The notes: generated from the sequence alone by a model not told the origin. Shown: positions 45,740-56,892, numbered from the stretch's first letter. The stretch is 64,000 nucleotides of DNA from Phytophthora quininea (GCA_011947345.1 JAAVTG010000256.1:1-64000); one strand, 5' to 3'. Program-made: numbers and translations.

Positions 45740-46067
45740 GACGGTGACCAGCATCTCCGTTGAAACTGTTGCGGTTCTCGCACAACCCAAGATAGCAGCG
45801 GCTAGAACGACGCTATTTATCGGCGATACCCCCGTCTGGAAGCGTCGACACACGTTCAGTGATGAACGCCTTCGAGTTGCTCATTGTGTCCCCTTCTTAC
45901 TCGTCTTGAGCTGCAATTGCTGATGTGAAATGCACTAACACCAAAGTTTGCCATGCCATGCATGGTAGTCAGTTCCGCTTCAACGTCGGGTGACATACAA
46001 AATCCAAGATAGTATACAAACATCCAGTGTAAAAAACTGGCATCTAAGAATTGCCAGTCGAAACGTC
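45740..46067. other. Intergenic region
   Basis: Nothing recognisable upstream of the SFT2 gene except the initiator-like site that follows. Confidence 0.3.
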
Positions 46068-46084
46068 TCATTCCTCGACATTCC
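46068..46084 (+). promoter_or_regulatory. Initiator-like element upstream of SFT2
   Basis: TCATTCCTCGACATTCC matches the first nine positions of the oomycete Inr core TCATTYYNCAWTTT. It sits only five bases before ATG 46089, which would imply a very short leader. Confidence 0.3.
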
Positions 46085-46088
46085 AATC

Positions 46089-47062
46089 ATGAGTGCGTGG
46101 GAGCAATGGGGCGGCAAGAAGCCTGCGTCCGGCGGGCTGCAGGGCGCGCAGGACGCCTTCCAGAGCCTCCTGCGCAGCTCTCCTCTGTCCACGGCCTCCA
46201 CAGTATCCACAGACAGCGACGGCAGCTTCTCGCTCAAGAAAGTGTGGGACTCGGCCAAGGACTTGACAAAGGTGGCAGTCAATGGCTCCCCAGCAGCCCC
46301 CAAGGACTCGGTCGACGCGCTTGAGAGCGGCGAGAAGCAGCAGGAGGAGGAGGACGCAGAGGCCACGTCCCGCTGGCCATTGTTTAGGAAGAACTCGAGC
46401 AGCCAGGCGTCGCTGATCCCGACCATGAGCTGGTACTGACCAGTCATTTTGGATTATTGGGGATTTGTAAACTGATTCCTTTTTCTATCAGGAATACGAG
46501 GTTTAAGTATTTTGTGGGAATGGCGATGCTGGGCTTGCTGTTCTTCGGCATGGCGTCGATTTTCCTGCCTCTGGTAAGAAAATTCCACTGCTGAAAAACA
46601 GTTTTGAAGGTGCTAATTGCGTTTATTTGCATGCAGATTATGGTCCGACCTAGCAAGTTCGCGCTGAGTTTCACACTGGGCAGCATCTGCTGCATGGGAG
46701 CGTTTGCCATGCTGAAGGGGCCAGCAGCGTACATTTCAGGGCTGCTGCAGCCGAACCGGTTGCTGCTGACCAGCGCCTACTTTGTGACGCTCGGGTGCAC
46801 CTTGTACAGCTGTCTAATTCTCGGCAACTACGTGTTCGTGGTGCTGAGCTCCGTGCTGCAGCTCATGACATTGGGATCGTTCGCGCTGTCAGCTTTTCCC
46901 GGAGGCAACTCCAGTCTAAAGGGTAGGCGAGTATTGGAACCCATAGTGCTGGTTTTGGGCATTAATGTGTCTGTCTGTGATGGTGCGCGTGCAGCTTTTG
47001 GCGCATTATTCTGGAAATCGGCTCGTGGTATGATCCAGGCGATCGCTCGGCTCTTTAGGTAA
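46089..47062 (+). CDS. SFT2: SFT2-type vesicle transport protein (four exons)
   Basis: Exons are 46089-46432, 46492-46573, 46637-46922 and 46995-47062. The introns (59, 63 and 72 nt) start GTACTG, GTAAGA and GTAGGC and end CAG. After splicing, a Ser/Glu-rich cytoplasmic N terminus (MSAWEQWGGKKPASGG) leads into NTRFKYFVGMAMLGLLFFG, then FLPLIMVRPSKFALSFTLGS, LKGPAAYISGLL, a third and a fourth helix with LQLMTLGSFALSAFPGG, and a short tail. This is the four-helix SFT2/Got1-like fold, with the RPSKFALSFTLGS block almost canonical. These proteins act in fusion of endosome-derived vesicles with the late Golgi. About 260 residues. All splice sites are consistent and the frame is closed without any slip. 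Confidence 0.93.
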
Positions 47063-47174
47063 AATGCATTGGGGCATTCGACGTGTAGAACTAAACATTC
47101 TAGAGTCAGAGGAACGAGTCGTGTGCTCCACCTGCATGCACAATCCTCATAATAGCAGGCCAGACCACAGTTGT

Positions 47175-47497
47175 TTATTTGCTCGACGTCGTGGTGGCGC
47201 CCGTCATCCTCGTGTCTCCTTCGCTCCATGCCTGCCAAATAGACGTAACACTCGTGAGATTTGTGTGAACCACGCTGTTGAGCCAACATACCACTCCGTT
47301 TGCTCTTGTCTTGTTCTTCTCGGGCATGAGGTTGTCCATGTATTGGATGCCGTAGCCTAGCACCATGCAGAGGGCGGAATACTCGGCACTATCCTCGCAC
47401 CCCAAGCACCAAAATCAGTGAGCCAGGACCACTGCAATTTGCAAACCAGAAACACTAACCTCTCGCGAGTCGAAATGTTCTTAAACGCCGAGTACAT
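47175..47497 (-). CDS. Tiny single-helix membrane protein, copy 1 (three exons, GC-AG intron)
   Basis: Exon 1 47497-47436 (MYSAFKNISTRERLVFLVCK). Intron 47435-47389, 47 nt, with a GC donor (GCAGTG) and TAG acceptor. Exon 2 47388-47292 (AEYSALCMVLGYGIQYMDN and LMPEKNK). Intron 47291-47232, 60 nt, with a perfect GTATGT donor and GGCAG acceptor. Exon 3 47231-47175 (AWSEGDTRMTGATTTSSK, TAA). Total 71 residues with one hydrophobic segment. Exon sizes, phases and junction residues match copy 2, with exon 1 exactly 62 nt in both. Function is unknown. Size and one helix suggest a small organelle membrane protein. Confidence 0.65.
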
Positions 47498-47934
47498 TGC
47501 TGCGGTCAAACGACTTTCTTCTTCGACGTCCGCGCTGTCTGGAGGCTTTTCCAATGGCAGCAATAAAGGTGTAGCAATTTCCTCGCGAGTGAAGGGTGTG
47601 GATAGGGACATGAAGAGCGTTGGTGCCGCGGCATGCACAGACTGCGGCCGTGCTGCGAAAGAGCCAAAGCACTCGCGTCCTGCCGCGGAGGACGCTCCTG
47701 CCAAGATCGAGTCGAGTCGAGGGACAAGTTGTCCTCTTTCACAGCCGCGCATGCACGTCACGTGATTGCGCTGGTCGCTGTCGACGAGTCTGTCCCCCGG
47801 TAGAGAAAAGCAGACCGCCACGTTGAGCGCCCGCAAACTCACGAAAAGGAAAGGTTGCTGTCAGCAAGTGTGGAGTCCTATGTTCGGACTTGTCCATTCA
47901 AAAACTTCTTTGCTGTGGGCTGTGCATTGGGCTG

Positions 47935-48309
47935 CTACTTCTTCCGGGCATTCTGCTCGTCCAGATCGCTCCAGGCCTGTCGAAATGAGCACAAGCACAA
48001 AGCAAAGCAACCGCAATCGCGGCATCTGGGTGAGCCACAGCCGAGCTCTCCGAAAGAAATCAAGTGACTGCTGTCTGTCTGTCTAGAGGATGTACCAGTG
48101 CGTCGCTCTTGCTCTGCGTCACATCCTGCTCGGGCATGCGGTTGTCCAAGTACTTGATGCCCGCAGCCAGCACCACGCACAGCACCGCGTAGCCGGCACT
48201 GCGGAGAAGAGAAGATAGAAAGTGTTAGGCCAACAGCATTGCACTACAGCTTGGGTATGGATCTCCGCCACCTCTGGCGCGTCGAGAGGTGCTTGAACGG
48301 CAGGAACAT
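47935..48309 (-). CDS. Tiny single-helix membrane protein, copy 2 (three exons)
   Basis: Exon 1 48309-48248 (MFLPFKHLSTRQRWRRSIPK). Intron 48247-48199, 49 nt (GTAGTG...CCTAAC...CCGCAG). Exon 2 48198-48096 (LAGYAVLCVVLAAGIKYLDN, MPEQDVTQ). Intron 48095-47977, 119 nt (GTACAT...CGACAG). Exon 3 47976-47935 (AWSDLDEQNARKK, TAG). 68 residues: a basic N terminus, one helix, then an acidic and polar tail. The basic start could direct it to mitochondria. The shared motif is (K)(Y/Q)xDNxMPE...AWS. No long open frame covers it; the model rests on splice sites and on agreement with copy 1. Confidence 0.7.
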
Positions 48310-48845
48310 GGAGCAATGCTGGCCGCTAGTCGCCGCTTGAAGCAATGGACTAAGACGCATGTCGCGGGTTGAAATTTACAGACGTAGCCTTAGTATCGAT
48401 TAGTCAAAAGAAGAATAGGAGCTTGTGATTGGCTGCATTTCGAATGGTACTATTTCAGAATTACCGTTGTGCCCCTTTCAGTCTGCGATTCTTGCGATGA
48501 TGGAGCTGGCTGATTATGAGGATCTGTGCCTTGGGCCATTTGGCTCGACCAACATATTCAGACTCTGCGGGCAGATGCGCGGGCGAGCGTGCTCAAAGCT
48601 GTGGGGGCCGTTCTCCATACAAATTGCAAGTTCCTTTTCCGACCGTTTTGATACACGATGCATGCCACTTTCTGTTGAAGAACTCGTTCGCTTGGGATTC
48701 TCCAAGACGAAAAGGCTACAAATCGAGTGACGCATGGTGGTTGTGCCATTTGTGGTCTGCAAGCTGACCGAGAAGATCCGCGCCGCCGCAAGCTGCAGTA
48801 TAAAACGGTTTATGAACAATCTCGGCCCGAATTCCCAACTTGCAA
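48310..48845. other. Intergenic region
   Basis: Upstream of the bZIP cluster. A 101-codon plus-strand frame exists at 48425-48730 but has no ATG at its start and no recognisable domain. Confidence 0.3.
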
Positions 48846-50342
48846 TGTGGGCGAACCGTACGGACTTCGTAGGCGGCGGCAATGCGTTCACCAGAACGTC
48901 CACGCCGCCCGCCTATCGCGACTGCAGGCAGCAGACCAGTCCAAGCACGGCGGCGGGACCCCACCACGGCGGACAAGGGCGGCGACGCCGTTGCGGCGGC
49001 GCCTGTCGCTGGCATGCCACTCGGCCATCAACTCCATGTGGCTCAACTGGAAGAACCCCAAGGCAGTGCTGGCGGACCTGTGCAACGAGGCCGAGAGCGG
49101 CTCGGCGCTCGAGATGCGGCGAAAAAGAACCGCGAGAGCATGCGCCGCTCCAGGCAGCGCCAACGCGACCAGCTGCAGCTGCTGCGCGACGCCGTGGCCG
49201 AGCTCGAGCAGCAGTACAAGGAGCTTCGCTTGCAGTCGAAACCCAAGCAGAGCGATGCCGACAACGAGGGCAACCGCAAGTACAGCGAGGCGGTGGAGAT
49301 GTCCAAGCAGTTGGGGGCCGAGAACCTGTATCTGAAGGCCTCTCTCCAGTACCAGGCCAGTTGGAAGCTCGAGCTGCGGCGAGTGATGGAGACGACCGTC
49401 GCGCTGGACGAGTTTACGGCTTCGACGTCGGCGCCACCGTCGCCGTTCCCGTTCAAACTCGAGTTCCTGAACGAACAAGAAGCGGAGGCAGTCTTTGGCT
49501 TCCACCCGATCACCGACAGAGACGTCAAAGACCTCATCCTGCAGAACACGCGCATCATCAAGCACGTGCAGTGCAAGCTGCTTGAGGCGCTAGTCGCTGC
49601 AGCAATGACGACGACAGCGGAGATGAAGAGACTGCGGACGAGATGCTGCGCGGACCGATCGACCACTCGGAGCTCTTCGGCTGGGACTTGCGGCGGCGTG
49701 ATCGGCGACGATATGGAGTTCGTCTTCACCAAGCGCTTCAAGAAGTTGTCGGTCTCGGAGATCATGCAGAAGGCCTGGGTGAACGAGATGCAGCTGAAAG
49801 GCGCGCAAATGGTCAAGTACGACGTCAAGCGGCTGGAAATGCTGCAGGAAGTCAACACCAACGCCTACGTCATGGGTCGCGAGGTCTGCTCCCCTGACGA
49901 GAAGCCCGTCTTCCGCACCACGTTGCTGCGCTACCGCATGGAGACGACCTGCGACGATATCGAGCCGGGACTTGACGCGACGGGTTTCGTGATCGGCACG
50001 CAGAGCTTGAACCCGGCCGAGAACTCTGGCGCCAAACTGCTGCCGGAGCGAACGGGGATCGAGCCGTCTGCGCGGTTGGCGTGGGCGGAGCTGGCACACG
50101 CGATCGAGATGCTGCATGTCGTGGATCGCGCCACAGGCAAGGAGAAGTATGTGCAGGTGCGATGGTCGGGCCGAAACAACTACGGGTCTCCATTTGACGC
50201 CCACCGGAACGCTGCAGACATGGTGACGACGCTGATGCGCTGGGAGCTCGGTACCATCGCTCCGGCCATCCAGCTGATCCCCAACACGGACGACGACGTG
50301 AGCAGCGCGGCGTCGAGTCCGCAGCCGCAGTCGCCGGAGTAG
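48846..50342 (+). CDS. bZIP factor with START-like C-terminal domain, copy 1
   Basis: The most diverged of five tandem bZIP genes. The N terminus is uncertain (ATG 48846 in one frame, ATG 49036 in another). LNWKNPKAVLADLCNEAESG before the basic region matches LTWANVATNQV of copy 2, so a slip near 49112 in AAAAA is likely. The basic region is KKNRESMRRSRQRQRDQL, followed by a short zipper and AENLYLKASLQYQASWKLEL. The C-terminal domain (about 49480-50290) has VFTKRFKKLSVSEIMQKAW, NTNAYVMGREV, GFVIGTQSL and MRWELGTIAPAIQL. Two compensating slips at about 49610 and 49700 hide an LFGWDL motif. About 430-500 residues. It is a nuclear DNA-binding factor. The tail's fold is inferred to be START-like from its alternating strand pattern. 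Confidence 0.75.
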
Positions 50343-51191
50343 GGCAGGTAATTTAACGCAGCGCCGTCGTCGTGTGCTTCCTTTTGGCTAATGAGAGTCT
50401 AGTTTGGTGTGTGGCCGTCGTGCATTGCCTCGAAAGCGTCCGGTTTTCTTCAACCACGACGCGTTGGCGCCGATAGCCGCTTGGCGCCTTCGCCACCATC
50501 AAACGCTCGTGGTTCGAGCGCTTGTAAACACCGTGTGCGATTAATTTCGCGCACAAGCAACCACCACCAAACGAGTGCAGGCTCCCAATCTCTCTCCATG
50601 CTCGGAGGTGGCTTCGCTTTCGACCCCAAGAACGGGGCCGCGTTCCTGCGTCGACCAAGGTCTCCGATAGCAATTGTTGCTGTCTGGAAGCGACGATTCC
50701 CACTCGCCAGCGCCAAAAGCCTGCGCTGTCCTGTCCAAACGACGACGAGGGAAGCCGCGCAAGTTCAAGCAGCGGAATCAAGTGCCGTGTGCACCTTCGA
50801 GCACCTGCACCGCCACGCACGCGGCAGACCTCAACTTCAGTTCCTCGACACGCCGCTGTCACTGCCCGGCGCAACCGCGATCACCTCATCGTCGTTCGGT
50901 CGCCGACCGACTCCAAGCAGCGCTCCAAGCAGAGGAGAATGGTTGGCGACTGCAGCGTGGATGTGAGTAGATGGTCGGCTTCGTGAAAGAGCTACAGTGT
51001 ACTGGTATCTCTCCAGTTGAACAAGCAGACCCCTCGGGTCTTGCCACAAATGAGCAGGTGCTGCTGAAGTCAGCGATCGTCCGTCCATGGGGTGTCCCGA
51101 CAGACGGCTCCTTTGCTCATTCTTAGATTCCTGACGAGATTGGCGGACACCTCGGTTCTTGTCCTTGTCGTCTCTAGCTACAGTCTCGATC
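50343..51191. other. Intergenic region in the bZIP cluster
   Basis: 850 bp between copies 1 and 2. Frames at 50590-50966 and 50674-50970 contain a basic KRRRGKPRKFK stretch but no domain. They may be leader sequence or the ruin of another copy, and I cannot show either. Confidence 0.3.
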
Positions 51192-52916
51192 ATGAACCGT
51201 CAAGTGGCGTCTCCATCCACCGACGGCGACTCGGACGCCGCCGACCTGCTCGACACCTTCGACGACGTCATGTGGGACGAGTTGACTGGCCTTCCATCGC
51301 GACCTGCTTCGGCGCTCGATGTGATCCGCGGTGCCAGCCCCGTCAATAGTCGGCACAGGTGCTTGCAGACGTTTAGTCACCACCGCCGCGACGGGTTGAG
51401 CCCCATCTGTGGCGAAAGCCCCATCCGAAGTGATCTCATTCGTACCAGCAGTCAACACGTGCAGGGGCGATGCCAATGACAGACGACAGATTCGTCGGCG
51501 CTGGAGGGTCTCAGCCCGATGCCTTGTGGACGGCCAATAGGCCAGCTACCGACGCCGCAGACGACGAGATGAAGGCGCTGCGGCTCACGTGGGCCAACGT
51601 CGCTACCAACCAAGTGATGAAGGTCGAGCAACCCAACATGAGTGCGATGGAGATACGACGGCAGAAGAACCGAGACTGCATGCGTCGAGCGAGGCAGAAG
51701 CAGCGAGAAGAGCTCAAGGACATGAAGGCGACGGTGGCGAGGCTGGAGAAGCAGTACGCGGCGCTGAGTCTGCGGTCATCCAGTTCTGCAGAGAGGTTCC
51801 AGTTAGCTGCTTCGGGTGGAGAAGGCGCTCTCGTGACGCGCAGTATGGCGACAGATTACTCGGAAGGTGTGGAATTAGCGAGACGACTGGAGCAGAGAAC
51901 TTGTATCTGAAGGTAGAGATCCAACAGCAACACGCGTGGAAGATGAATCTGTCTCGGATCTTGCAGTCGCAGGTGGAAGTGGACGGTCCTCGGTGGGCAC
52001 AGCAGTTCCAGCAGCCAGCTCTTGGAGGTGAAGAAGTGTTGCGCATGCAACTCGACAAAATGGACGAGCTAGATGCACGTGAAGAGCTCGGCTACCATAC
52101 TTTGAGCGAGCTCGACTTGACACATGTGATTCTGGACAATAGACGAACGATTGCCCGGGTTCAGAGCTGCCTGCAGGTTCCGTCCTCACTCGATACGGAA
52201 GGCGGCGCTCGCACAAGAAGAATGCAGACTTTTGGCTGGGAGATGGTGCAACGCGTGCACGGCAACATCATGGAGTGCGTCTTTACGAAAAAGTTTTACG
52301 GTCTAGACGTTGCTCGGTTGATGCAGAGGACGTGGGCCAACGACATGCGTTTGGGCGAATTCAAAAGGTGAAAGGCGAGACCTGTCGCCTCGAAGTGCTG
52401 CAGCAAGTGAACCCCAACGCCTACGTATTGTGTCGCGACGTGATGTCTCCCACCGAAGACATCTCGATCTTCCGCTCAGTGTTCGTTCGGTTTTTGATCG
52501 AGACTAGCAAGAAGATCTCGGCGTCGAATAAGGCGTCGACAAGTATTGATGCCAGCGCTCCATCAACACCACCACAGTGCGCAGACTCGGATTTCGAGTG
52601 CGAAGAAGTGATGCTGGAAGCTACGGGCTATGTGCTTGGTACGCAGAGCATTGATACCGACTACTCACGGAAGCCTCGACCCGAAGACATTTTCAACAAG
52701 GTGGCGTGGGCGCACCTGTGTCTATCGATTGAGTTTCTCAACGTCGTGAATCCTGTGACGGGCGAGGAGTACCAACAAATGCGCTGGACTGCTAGAACGG
52801 ACTATTGTGGCGAGGAGCACGCTCAACGGAATGCTAGCGACATGCTTCAAGGGATGTTGCGATGGGAGCTGCTTGTAATCTCGCCAGCGGTAAACCTGCT
52901 ATCGCTATCGCTCGAG
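51192..52916 (+). CDS. bZIP factor with START-like C-terminal domain, copy 2
   Basis: ATG 51192 (MNRQVASPSTDGDSDAADLL). The N-terminal motif MWDELTGL and IRGASPVNS...CLQTF are shared with copy 4. Basic region RRQKNRDCMRRARQKQRE (about 51655), zipper with LEKQYAALSLRSS, then GAENLYLKVEIQQQHAWKM and a C-terminal domain ending at TGA 52916. Slips are near 51475, 51895 and 52371. The last (TTCAAAAGGTGA where intact copies read FKKVKGE) is also present in copy 4, inside a nearly identical 229-bp tract. If real it truncates the protein in the middle of the C-terminal domain. Confidence 0.75.
52234..52462 (+). repeat. Gene-conversion tract, donor or recipient 1
   Basis: 229 bp identical to 55759-55987 except for one base (GCAG/ACAAG). 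The flanks differ at many positions. The tract contains the shared one-base deletion at about 52371. Confidence 0.8.
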
Positions 52917-53070
52917 TGATTAAACTGCCGTGGCAAAGGTTTCTTCAAAACTCAGGTTTCTAAGGACTTTGGAGCAGCAACTTGTGACTTACACCGTCTT
53001 GCTGGTGCTCTCCGAAACGCGCGACTTCTTCAGGCTTCGTGCAGTCCAATGGTTGTCCACTTCAAGATCA

Positions 53071-54582
53071 ATGGCAGGGTGTTTGGCGGATCCCAAAGCC
53101 GTGGCCCTGAAAGCCGCCCTGGACACCTACGACGAATTCACGTGGGACCAGTTGCATGGCACTACCTCGTCTACTTCGAACGCCATTCGATGTGCTAGTC
53201 CGGTACGAGCTCCTGGTGACCGAGATATCGTGGCAAAGTGCGATGGTGCGAGGCGTATTTGTGGTGACATTCTTAGTGCAGCGATGCCTGTGGACATTGA
53301 GATGGCTGCGGGCTCGACTGCACCGATGACTTTCACGGAGGTGAGTGCTTCTAGTGATCAAGAGGTGAAAGTCGATCAGCAGCCGAAAGTGAGCGCAATG
53401 GAGATACGACGACAGAAGAACCGAGATTGGATGCGGAGGGCGAGGCAGAAGCAACGCGATGAGGTGAAAGACATGAAGGTGACAGTAGAAAGACTCGAGA
53501 AACAGTACGCAGCTCTGAGTCTGCGGTCATCGGCTGACGAAAGTGCTCTCGTGACTCCCAATCCAATGGCCATAGACTACTCTCAGGCTGTGGAACTAAC
53601 GAGACAACTCGGAGCAGAGAACTTGTACCTGAAGGCGGAGATCCAGCAGCAACACGCGTGGAAGATGAACTTGTCTCGGATTCTGCAGACGCAAGTGGAA
53701 GTGGACGGTCCTCGGTGGGCTCAACAGTTCCAGCAGCCCGCTCTTGGAGGCGAAGAAGTGCTTCGAATGCAGCTAGATCGACTCAGCAAATTTGCTGCAC
53801 GGGAAGAGCTCGGTTTCCATGCGTTAAATGATTTGGATTTGACCCACTTGATCCTGGAGAACCAGCGTACGATGACACGAGTACGAAGTCGCTTATTACT
53901 TTCATCGTCACTAGACGCAGAAGATGGTGCTCGAACTAGGCGAATCGAGATGTTTGGGTGGGAAATGGTGCAGCGCGTACACGGCAGCGTCATGGAGTTC
54001 GCCTTCACGAAGAAATTCCGAGGTGTGGATGTGGCCCAACTCATGCAGCGGACGTGGGCGAACGACATGCGCCTGGATGGATTCAAGAAGGTAAAGGGCG
54101 AAACTTGCCGCCTAAAAGTCCTGCAACAGATCAATCCGAACGCGTATGTTCTGCTTCGAGATGTTGCTTCTCCAACGGAAGACATCGCGACATTCCGCTC
54201 CGTGTTCGTGCGATTCCTCATCGAAACGAGCAAGACGATCCCGACATCGAATAATGAGGCGCCTTCCGCGTTAGAGAGTAACGAGCTCATGCTAGAAGCG
54301 ACCGGATACGTTCTCGGCACGCAAAGCGTAGACTCGGGGTATGCTCGAGCTGAAGATCGTTCAAACAAGGTGGCGTGGGCGCATCTGTCATTGTCGATCG
54401 AGTTCTTGAACGTGGTGAACGCTGTCACTGGCGAAGAGTATCAGGAGATCTGCTGGAGCGGCAAGACAGACTACTGCGGTGAAGAGCACGCCCAACGCAA
54501 TGCAAGCGACATGCTTCAGGGGATGTTGCGGTGGGAGCTGCTTATTATCTCTCCGGCAATAAAGTTGGTGTCACTGGAATGA
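53071..54582 (+). CDS. bZIP factor with START-like C-terminal domain, copy 3 (intact)
   Basis: An uninterrupted frame of 503 residues from ATG 53071 (MAGCLADPKAVALKAALDTY) to TGA 54582. It is the reference for the cluster. Basic region RRQKNRDWMRRARQKQRDEV (about 53405-53465) with Trp in place of the first conserved Ala and Met in place of the second. Zipper LEKQYAALSLRSS, then GAENLYLKAEIQQQ, RWAQQFQQPALGGEE, ELGFHALNDLDLTHLIL, and the C-terminal domain FTKKFRGVDVAQLMQRTW, NPNAYVLLRDV, GYVLGTQSVD, RWELLIISPAI. FKKVKGETCRL is intact here. A transcription factor role is supported by the basic region. Target sites and ligands are unknown. Confidence 0.85.
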   Translation: MAGCLADPKAVALKAALDTYDEFTWDQLHGTTSSTSNAIRCASPVRAPGDRDIVAKCDGARRICGDILSAAMPVDIEMAAGSTAPMTFTEVSASSDQEVKVDQQPKVSAMEIRRQKNRDWMRRARQKQRDEVKDMKVTVERLEKQYAALSLRSSADESALVTPNPMAIDYSQAVELTRQLGAENLYLKAEIQQQHAWKMNLSRILQTQVEVDGPRWAQQFQQPALGGEEVLRMQLDRLSKFAAREELGFHALNDLDLTHLILENQRTMTRVRSRLLLSSSLDAEDGARTRRIEMFGWEMVQRVHGSVMEFAFTKKFRGVDVAQLMQRTWANDMRLDGFKKVKGETCRLKVLQQINPNAYVLLRDVASPTEDIATFRSVFVRFLIETSKTIPTSNNEAPSALESNELMLEATGYVLGTQSVDSGYARAEDRSNKVAWAHLSLSIEFLNVVNAVTGEEYQEICWSGKTDYCGEEHAQRNASDMLQGMLRWELLIISPAIKLVSLE

Positions 54583-54801
54583 AACTTGCAACATGCAGCA
54601 GACGACGGTAGTGTTCCCAACAATACATCAACTTGCAAACTGAAAGCTATTTTGCTATCGCTTTCATCCATACGCCAGAGGCCTTAATGCTCTGAGGAAT
54701 CCTCAAGTGAAGGGGCTATCAATAGCAAGGTGGTCATTGTGCGTGTTGCCTGCGCAGTGAGTTAACAGGTTCTGTTAAAGTGATTGAAGCAGCTCGGGCA
54801 C

Positions 54802-56443
54802 ATGAAGCGAGATCCGCAATCGCCAGCCAACTTCGACGGCGACTCGGCGCTGGAGAAGTATCAATCCGTGGCGGAAACCCTCCTGGACGATGCTACGCTG
54901 GACGAAACGCCGTGGCTTCCGTTGCCGATGGACATTGATATCCGCGGTGCAAGTCCCGTCAACAGTTGCGATGACTGTTTGCAGGCGTTCAACGCGACAA
55001 CTACCAGCTCGGCGATGAGTCCTATATGTGGTGCCGGTCCAATTCGAGGCGCTGCTAGCTTTGATGTCGGTGCGGGGATAGGACCCTCTCCATCATCTCA
55101 ATGGTCGGCCGGAGTGGCAGCTCCACCGACGCCGTTGAAGACCGAGTCGAAGCCAGCAGCAGAAGACTCGTCAATGAGTGCGTTGGAACGACGACGACAG
55201 AAGAACAGAGAGTTCATGCGGCGGTCGAGGCAAAAGCAGCGCAACGAGTTGCGAGATATGAAGGCCGCCGTCGCAGCTCTGGAAAAGCAGTACGCCGAGT
55301 TGAGTCTGCGGTCGTCTGAACGATTAAAGACCATGGAAGCTGGTGGTGCGCTTACAACTCGTGGTCGAATGCCGTCGGACTACACGCAGGCAGTGGAATC
55401 GGCCCGACGGTTAGCAGCCGAGAACTTGTACCTGAAAGCCGAGATCCAGCAGCAGACCGCGTGGAAGTTGCGTCTGTCACAGCTGCTGCAATCCCGGGTA
55501 GAAGTGGATGGTCCTCGCTGGGCCCAACAGTTCCAACAACCAGCTCTAGGCGGTGAAGAAATTCTTCGGATGCAGCTCGACAAACTCGACGAGTTCGCAG
55601 CGTTCGAGGAGTTTGGCTACCACAAGCTGAGCGACCTCGACTTGACGCACTTGATCCTGGAGAACCGACGCACCATTGCTCGAGTTCAAAGCAAGCTCCT
55701 GGTTCCTTCATCTTTCGACTGGGAGGACGGCGCTCGCACAAGAAGAATGCAGGCTTTCGGCTGGGAGATGGTGCAACGCGTGCACGGCAACATCATGGAG
55801 TGCGTCTTTACGAAAAAGTTTTACGGTCTAGACGTTGCTCGGTTGATGCAGAGGACGTGGGCCAACGACATGCGTTTGGGCGAATTCAAAAGGTGAAAGG
55901 CGAGACCTGTCGCCTCGAAGTGCTGCAACAAGTGAACCCCAACGCCTACGTATTGTGTCGCGACGTGATGTCTCCCACCGAAGACATTGCGACGTTCCGA
56001 TCCGTGTACGTTCGGTTTTGATCGAGACCAGCCAGAAGATCCCGTTCTCTAGTGAGTCATCAACAACCTCTGGGATCGATGCGAGTGCTCCCTTGACCCC
56101 TCCGGCGTACGACTCCGACAGCGAAGAACCGATGCTCGATGCGACCGGATACGTTCTCGGCACGCAAAGCGTGGCGACCGACTACGCCCTACACCCTCGC
56201 GCCGCAGATGTCTTCAACAAGGTGGCGTGGGCTCACATCTCGCTGTCGATCGAGTTTCTTAACGTGGTGAACCCCGTCACGGGCGAAGCCTACCAGCAGT
56301 TGTGTTGGACTGGTCGCACCAACTACTGCGGCGAGGAGCACGCCCAACGCAATGCCAGCGATATGATGCAGGGAATGCTGCGATGGGAACTGCTCGTGAT
56401 CTCGCCGGCGGTGCACTTGGCATCACTGTCGCTGTCGGAATGA
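54802..56443 (+). CDS. bZIP factor with START-like C-terminal domain, copy 4
   Basis: ATG 54802 (MKRDPQSPANFDGDSALEKY). IRGASPVNS...CLQAF and SPICGAGPIR match copy 2. Basic region RRQKNREFMRRSRQKQRNEL (about 55195), then LEKQYAELSLRSS, AAENLYLKAEIQQQ and the C-terminal domain to TGA 56443. Frame is lost twice: at about 55893 (same AAAAGGTGA as copy 2) and at about 56017, where TTTT replaces TTTTT. Outside the shared tract it differs from copy 2 at many bases, so the shared slip is notable. It may be a pseudogene or two assembly errors. Confidence 0.75.
55759..55987 (+). repeat. Gene-conversion tract, donor or recipient 2
   Basis: Partner of 52234-52462: 229 bp with one mismatch. Edges are sharp. 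Directly before it the sequences read GCAGGCTTTC against GCAGACTTTT, and directly after it GCGACGTTCCG against CTCGATCTTCC. Confidence 0.8.
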
Positions 56444-56892
56444 CGTCGCGGGTTTCGAACCGAAAGGCAACAATCGCCCCCATTTCGCTAAACGGAGTTC
56501 AAGCTCCCAAGCACCAAGCGCTTCAGAGAGCCAGCGATCGCTTTCGTGTTGTGTGTACACTTGAAGCAGTCGAGTCGCAAATCGAGCAGGAGGCTGAGAG
56601 AAAAACACCGGCACCCCAAACGTCCAACACGCTAGCAAGCAACTCCATGATCGTTGATCGAACGGCTCGACTGACCCCGTTGCATGGGCAGTTCTCCATA
56701 CAGACAACTGCATTGTTACCGCAAAAGACCAAGCGCTTTCGTATGGCAGCGACACGGTGCAGCCGCTTCATCGTCTGGTTCACCAAAGCGGCTAACGTCT
56801 TGACCGCCTGTCGGTGCACAAGTGGGGGCCTGGGTTAAAGCCTGTGGGATGAGCAGCTCCCCATTCGCCAAACGACCGCACGGAACGCAAGG
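56444..56892. other. Intergenic region in the bZIP cluster
   Basis: 450 bp between copies 4 and 5. No domain or repeat was seen. It presumably holds the copy 5 promoter. Confidence 0.3.

Noticed and set aside
47357..47842. 161-codon minus-strand frame upstream of tiny gene 1
   Set aside because: It overlaps exon 1 of the spliced gene in the same frame, but the rest has no counterpart in copy 2.
50590..50970. Possible AT-hook protein (KRRRGKPRKFK)
   Set aside because: The GRP core is missing and the frame has no further coding support.
52360..52380. Programmed ribosomal frameshift at AAAAGGTGA shared by bZIP copies 2 and 4
   Set aside because: Copies 3 and 5 read through without a shift and no stimulatory structure is evident. 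Conversion or sequencing error is simpler.
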